Assembly (NCBI GenBank): GCA_964476895.1
Contig: CAYZCS010000041.1
Coordinates: 1 to 5,875, forward strand
Length of the DNA: 5,875 nt
Reading direction: 5' to 3'
Source of the DNA: JALYJZ01 sp964476895
Lineage (GTDB): Bacteria > Patescibacteriota > SICC01
Shown: piece after piece, positions 4,901-5,875 of the stretch
Layout: each line of letters starts with the position of its first letter
Position numbering within the stretch: the first letter of the stretch is position 1
Notes under the pieces: model-generated
Seen by the model: only the letters and a program-made list of their open reading frames with translations
What the model was told of the DNA's origin: nothing
Databases searched by the model: none
Translations under genes and position numbers: made by a program

Positions 4901-5875
4901 TTCCTGTAATACTACGGACGATCAGTTTTGGATTGATACGGATGGGGCTGCGACTTTCAAGAATGCTACGGACTCTGCCACCGCCCTCCAGGTCCAAAAC
5001 GCCGCTAGCAACAGTATCTTCAACGTATCCACCAGCACTATCACCAGCTCCGTGGTCTCGCAGGTCTCGGCCAGTTCCGACGATGCCGAGGAAACGGTGT
5101 CCAGCGGCTCCATGGACCTGACCAGCACCGATCTTGAACTGATCAGTGACGGTAACGATCAAGAGGTCGGTATGCGGTTTAACAACATATATATTCCACC
5201 CGGGGCTACCATTACCAACGCCTACGTGCGTTTTGTTACCGACGAACCCACCGGCGGAGCCACGGACCTGGTATTCTACGCCGAAGATACCGACGATGCA
5301 TCAACCTTCACCACCACAACTAACGACATAACAAACCGTACTAAGACCTCGGCAAGCGTTAACTGGAACAGCGTACCTGCCTGGAACACTATCGGCGAAG
5401 CCCACGACACTCCTGACCTCTCGGCTATTGTTCAAGAGGTGGTGGATCGCGGTGGATGGACTAGCGGTAACTCGCTGGCTGTCATAGTTGCTCCTGGATC
5501 CGGCAAGAGGGTAGCCGAATCATTCGACGGTAGCTCTAGTGATGCACCAAAGCTGGTGATCGAATACACCAGCAATGAAAGCGGTTCGGCTACCGCCAAT
5601 GGCAACCTGCTTGTCCAGGCCAATTCCACCTCTGCCCTGCAGGTGCAGGATGCGGCCGGGACGAGCTACCTGACCGTCGATACCGCGAACAATGAGGTCA
5701 AGTTGGGCTCAGCCAGTACGCTGCTGTTCGGGACCGACACCAACCTCTATCGCGGCGCGGCCGACAGGCTGCAGACCGATGACGACTTCTCGGTGGGTGA
5801 TGGTACCACAACCTCTGACTTATACGTTGATGACGATTTGAAGATTGGCAGAAACAGCAGTCTAACCGCAGAAAT
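1794..5875 (+). CDS. giant secreted modular fibre/adhesin-like protein (3' end missing)
   Basis: One frame is open without a stop to the window edge, giving at least 1360 residues. The open frame extends back to 1686. I choose GTG 1794 because ATG 1698 lies inside the promoter, ATG 1878 would cut into the hydrophobic core of the signal peptide, and 1794 gives an Arg-rich start followed by a hydrophobic core. No Shine-Dalgarno is visible, so the start is uncertain. Domains from GTG: signal peptide 1-45; N-terminal beta domain about 46-166; LDGQHGSFYQN junction at 185-195; DTNLYR repeats at about 253-603; a GNLLVA/AGASEP beta domain at about 629-860; ALQVQ and IGIGT fibre motifs at about 920-1090; an IPPGATITNAYVRF... 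PKLVIEY beta domain at about 1103-1261; and a last DTNLYR repeat at 1312-1332. Composition is rich in Gly, Ser, Thr, Asn and Asp, with few Lys and Cys, as in extracellular fibres. The expected role is a surface fibre or attachment protein. The missing C-terminus (S74-type chaperone, anchor or other) would settle whether it is cell-anchored or phage-like. Confidence 0.88.
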   Translation, partial: MRIPRPHRRLHGIPLRRLSRSVFLLGVLMAIGLLTAVAPAPNTAAINKQVNFQGRLTDSAGNIVGDGDYNMEFKLHNHATNTGGGQGACSGSCLWVETRTSTSKVTVSRGLFSIQLGEVASLAGVDFSQDPIYLSVRIGGTGTASWDSEMTPRHRLGAAPQAIEADHAATADSATTATTAGDADTLDGQHGSFYQNATNINAGTLADGRLSSNVALQNASNNFTQSQTISANGGKTTLALTNTGTDTGITFGGDANLYRSSSDVLRTDSVLVVGNTGTAGQIQLARASDGVANFFITHEANGEATFRNHSGGSFYTWHTNISGSVAERMQLSNAGQLQLNVQGSTGGLLIGGDTNLYRSGANVLETDGRLNAGSYLDAMHGTANSVILGWNGAAAAPAISFGSARDTNLYRDSANILKTDDSFIVGATGSNALQVGTSSTGAETTLANFANGRAYFGYDPSVSASALIRGGSGKAIRFEVDNSTYAGQFNTSGQLQLAVQGSAGGLTIGGDTNLYRPAANVLKTDDDFHAPLVRAYSLGTQETGGQDVFLDYSTGGNLYFREAGGSAFGRFNASNQLEFGTGGTFDTNLYRNTSNELKTDDAFTVGTLGSGGNVALCSNGGQISTCSVQPDITRRQSANDGGNPSSATFGSTPEEGNLLVATSFARTGTSIGNISGSGWTVRVDRDTSFGDASFRRSLKIWTKIAGASEPTNVQVDGTDNLLLIEEFKGQVPTEFSFLEAASNDNGATEDATSIATGTTGSTSGDVVAIGIAAARLNNAPDPDFSFSSLDLEDELRISEGGVSRLIETAYIEDSTTGTKSSTASSPVNENTGLSAAILVFSTSGDATGSSTATLQSAYDLGSIINTTDGRDISFTLADTTTDADFLVDIASGSTGRFAVQAAGTDTFSVGATGTALFQNSVDSATAFQIQDQDSNELFVADTDNMRIGIGTDAPTARLHVVAPSGNTDQLIHLYDDADERFRVSSSGLTKIIFDVGSVLFSTPNSRPSIVFENSSGGGDVRIRQTGSSGGFGVCTNSCNTTDDQFWIDTDGAATFKNATDSATALQVQNAASNSIFNVSTSTITSSVVSQVSASSDDAEETVSSGSMDLTSTDLELISDGNDQEVGMRFNNIYIPPGATITNAYVRFVTDEPTGGATDLVFYAEDTDDASTFTTTTNDITNRTKTSASVNWNSVPAWNTIGEAHDTPDLSAIVQEVVDRGGWTSGNSLAVIVAPGSGKRVAESFDGSSSDAPKLVIEYTSNESGSATANGNLLVQANSTSALQVQDAAGTSYLTVDTANNEVKLGSASTLLFGTDTNLYRGAADRLQTDDDFSVGDGTTTSDLYVDDDLKIGRNSSLTAE
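1929..2298 (+). other. N-terminal 'NFQGRL... EMTPR' beta domain
   Basis: This module opens INKQVNFQGRLTDSAGNIV, continues with a DGDYNMEFKLH strand, LWVETRT, VTVSRGLFSIQLG, DPIYLSVRIGG, and ends SEMTPRHRLGAAPQAIEAD. I recognise this order from the N-termini of long secreted proteins in Patescibacteria and some Bacteroidota/Ignavibacteria, where it directly follows the signal peptide; I do not recall a family name. It contains a CSGSC pair (2056-2070) that could form a tight disulphide. An Ala/Thr/Asp-rich stretch (ATADSATTATTAGDAD) links it to the LDGQHGSFYQN junction, which precedes the repeats. The DNA is very GC-rich here (45 of 60 bases in 2281-2340 by hand count). Confidence 0.7.
2796..2867 (+). 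repeat. long internal repeat, copy 1 (GQLQL.VQGS.GGL.IGGDTNLYR)
   Basis: Twenty-four residues, G-Q-L-Q-L-N-V-Q-G-S-T-G-G-L-L-I-G-G followed by DTNLYR, recur almost unchanged at 3270-3341. This is a larger duplicated unit containing one of the DTNLYR motifs. The two DNA copies differ at many third codon positions (ttg/tta, cag/caa, atc/ata), so the protein sequence is better conserved than the DNA. Confidence 0.85.
3270..3341 (+). repeat. long internal repeat, copy 2 (GQLQL.VQGS.GGL.IGGDTNLYR)
   Basis: This is the partner of the unit at 2796-2867, with changes only at N to A, T to A and L to T in the 24-residue block. Both copies are preceded by a phrase ending in a small residue plus NAG or TSG and followed by a different insert, so the unit marks the boundary between variable modules. 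Confidence 0.85.
3678..4370 (+). other. embedded beta-sandwich-like domain (GNLLVA... W... AGASEP type)
   Basis: This GC-rich block contains no DTNLYR or ALQVQ repeats. It opens with SATFGSTPEEGNLLVATSF, continues SGSGWTVRVDRD, RRSLKIWTKIAGASEPTNVQV, then a DNLLLIEEFKG strand, TGSTSGDVVAIGIAAARL, and ends SAAILVFSTSG. The series 'P..GNLLVA', 'GW', 'W.K.AG..EP', 'GD.V..G' is a pattern I associate with lectin-like or jelly-roll domains in phage and bacterial surface proteins. No catalytic residues stand out. A binding role (glycan or protein) is inferred. A CSNGGQISTC cysteine pair (3642-3671) lies just before it and could close the last repeat. Confidence 0.55.
4551..5064 (+). repeat. DSATALQVQ / IGIGT fibre motifs (two copies)
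   Basis: Two related units are visible. The first (4551-4676) reads NSVDSATAFQIQDQDSN, ELFVADTDNMR, then IGIGTDAPTARLHV. The second (4965-5064) reads NATDSATALQVQNAASN, SIFNVSTST. A third, shorter form (NSTSALQVQDAAG, YLTVDTANNEVKLG) lies at 5622-5708. The 'IGIGT..P...LHV' phrase is typical of proteins ending in an intramolecular chaperone (endosialidase/S74 type) and of tail fibres; here it sits mid-protein. Between the two units, 4680-4960 is AT-richer and holds the pair FGVCTNSCN, another candidate disulphide. Confidence 0.75.
5094..5574 (+). other. 'IPPGATITNAYVRF... PKLVIEY' beta domain
   Basis: This segment of about 160 residues reads in order: ETVSSGSMDLTSTDLELI, EVGMRFNNIYIPPGATITNAYVRFV, TDLVFYAEDTDDASTF, TKTSASVNWNSVPAWN, TPDLSAIVQEVVDRGGW, NSLAVIVAPGSGKRVAESFDG and APKLVIEY. 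I recognise it as a common extracellular module in which strands and an 'LS.I.QE.V.R.GW' helix end in an AESFDG/P.L.IEY strand. It resembles the DNRLRE/CBM96-like beta-sandwich superfamily, often fused to surface or polysaccharide-active proteins. Carbohydrate binding is plausible but not shown by any residue I can single out. Confidence 0.65.
5727..5789 (+). repeat. sixth, distal DTNLYR repeat
   Basis: FGTDTNLYRGAADRLQTDDDF repeats the unit seen five times upstream, more than 2.1 kb after the previous copy. It follows the third ALQVQ-type phrase. It shows that the repeat pattern resumes after the two inserted domains and probably continues beyond the window, where the frame (DLYVDDDLKIGRNSS...) is still open. 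Confidence 0.85.

Overview
The window suggests a bacterium with a GC-rich genome and an unusually fibre-like cell surface. All three genes lie on the + strand and all encode exported or membrane-anchored proteins. The closest match I recognise is the surface-protein repertoire of Patescibacteria (CPR). Two things point there: long secreted proteins that begin with a 'NFQGRL... EMTPR' beta domain and continue with 'DTNLYR... TDD' and 'ALQVQ... IGIGT' repeats, and small proteins made of Ig-like domains with a C-terminal membrane anchor. No marker gene is present, so this placement is an inference (about 0.6). A related phylum, or a prophage-derived fibre, remains possible. The standard code fits: no TGA has to be read through.

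Layout. Bases 1-543 hold the 3' end of a gene for a proline-rich, PKD-domain protein with a C-terminal membrane helix. Its stop overlaps the start of the next gene in an ATGA (540-543), so the two are probably translationally coupled. Bases 540-1643 encode a 367-residue secreted protein with a signal peptide, two Ig-like domains resembling the DUF916/WxL-interacting-protein type, and a C-terminal membrane helix with a basic, His-rich tail. Bases 1644-1793 are an AT-rich gap carrying a textbook extended -10 sigma70-type promoter (TTGACA, 17 bp, TATGAT) and a leader with three CCGG(G)AAA repeats. From about 1794 to the window end runs one uninterrupted reading frame of at least 1360 codons, with no stop inside the window. 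It encodes a giant secreted mosaic protein.

The giant protein has, in order: a signal peptide; an N-terminal beta domain; an LDG... FYQN junction; five DTNLYR repeats separated by variable inserts; a 'GNLLVA... W... AGASEP' beta-sandwich-like domain; ALQVQ/IGIGT repeats as seen in tail fibres; a C-terminal-side 'IPPGATITNAYVRF... PKLVIEY' beta domain; and a sixth DTNLYR repeat next to the window edge. GC content switches between blocks inside this one gene, consistent with assembly from modules of different origin.

Working model (inference): the two small membrane-anchored Ig/PKD proteins act at the cell envelope. The giant protein, driven by its own strong promoter, is a surface fibre or adhesin that may contact other cells. 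Physical cooperation between the three products is suggested only by adjacency. No tRNA, rRNA, CRISPR, insertion sequence, origin or convincing terminator was seen.
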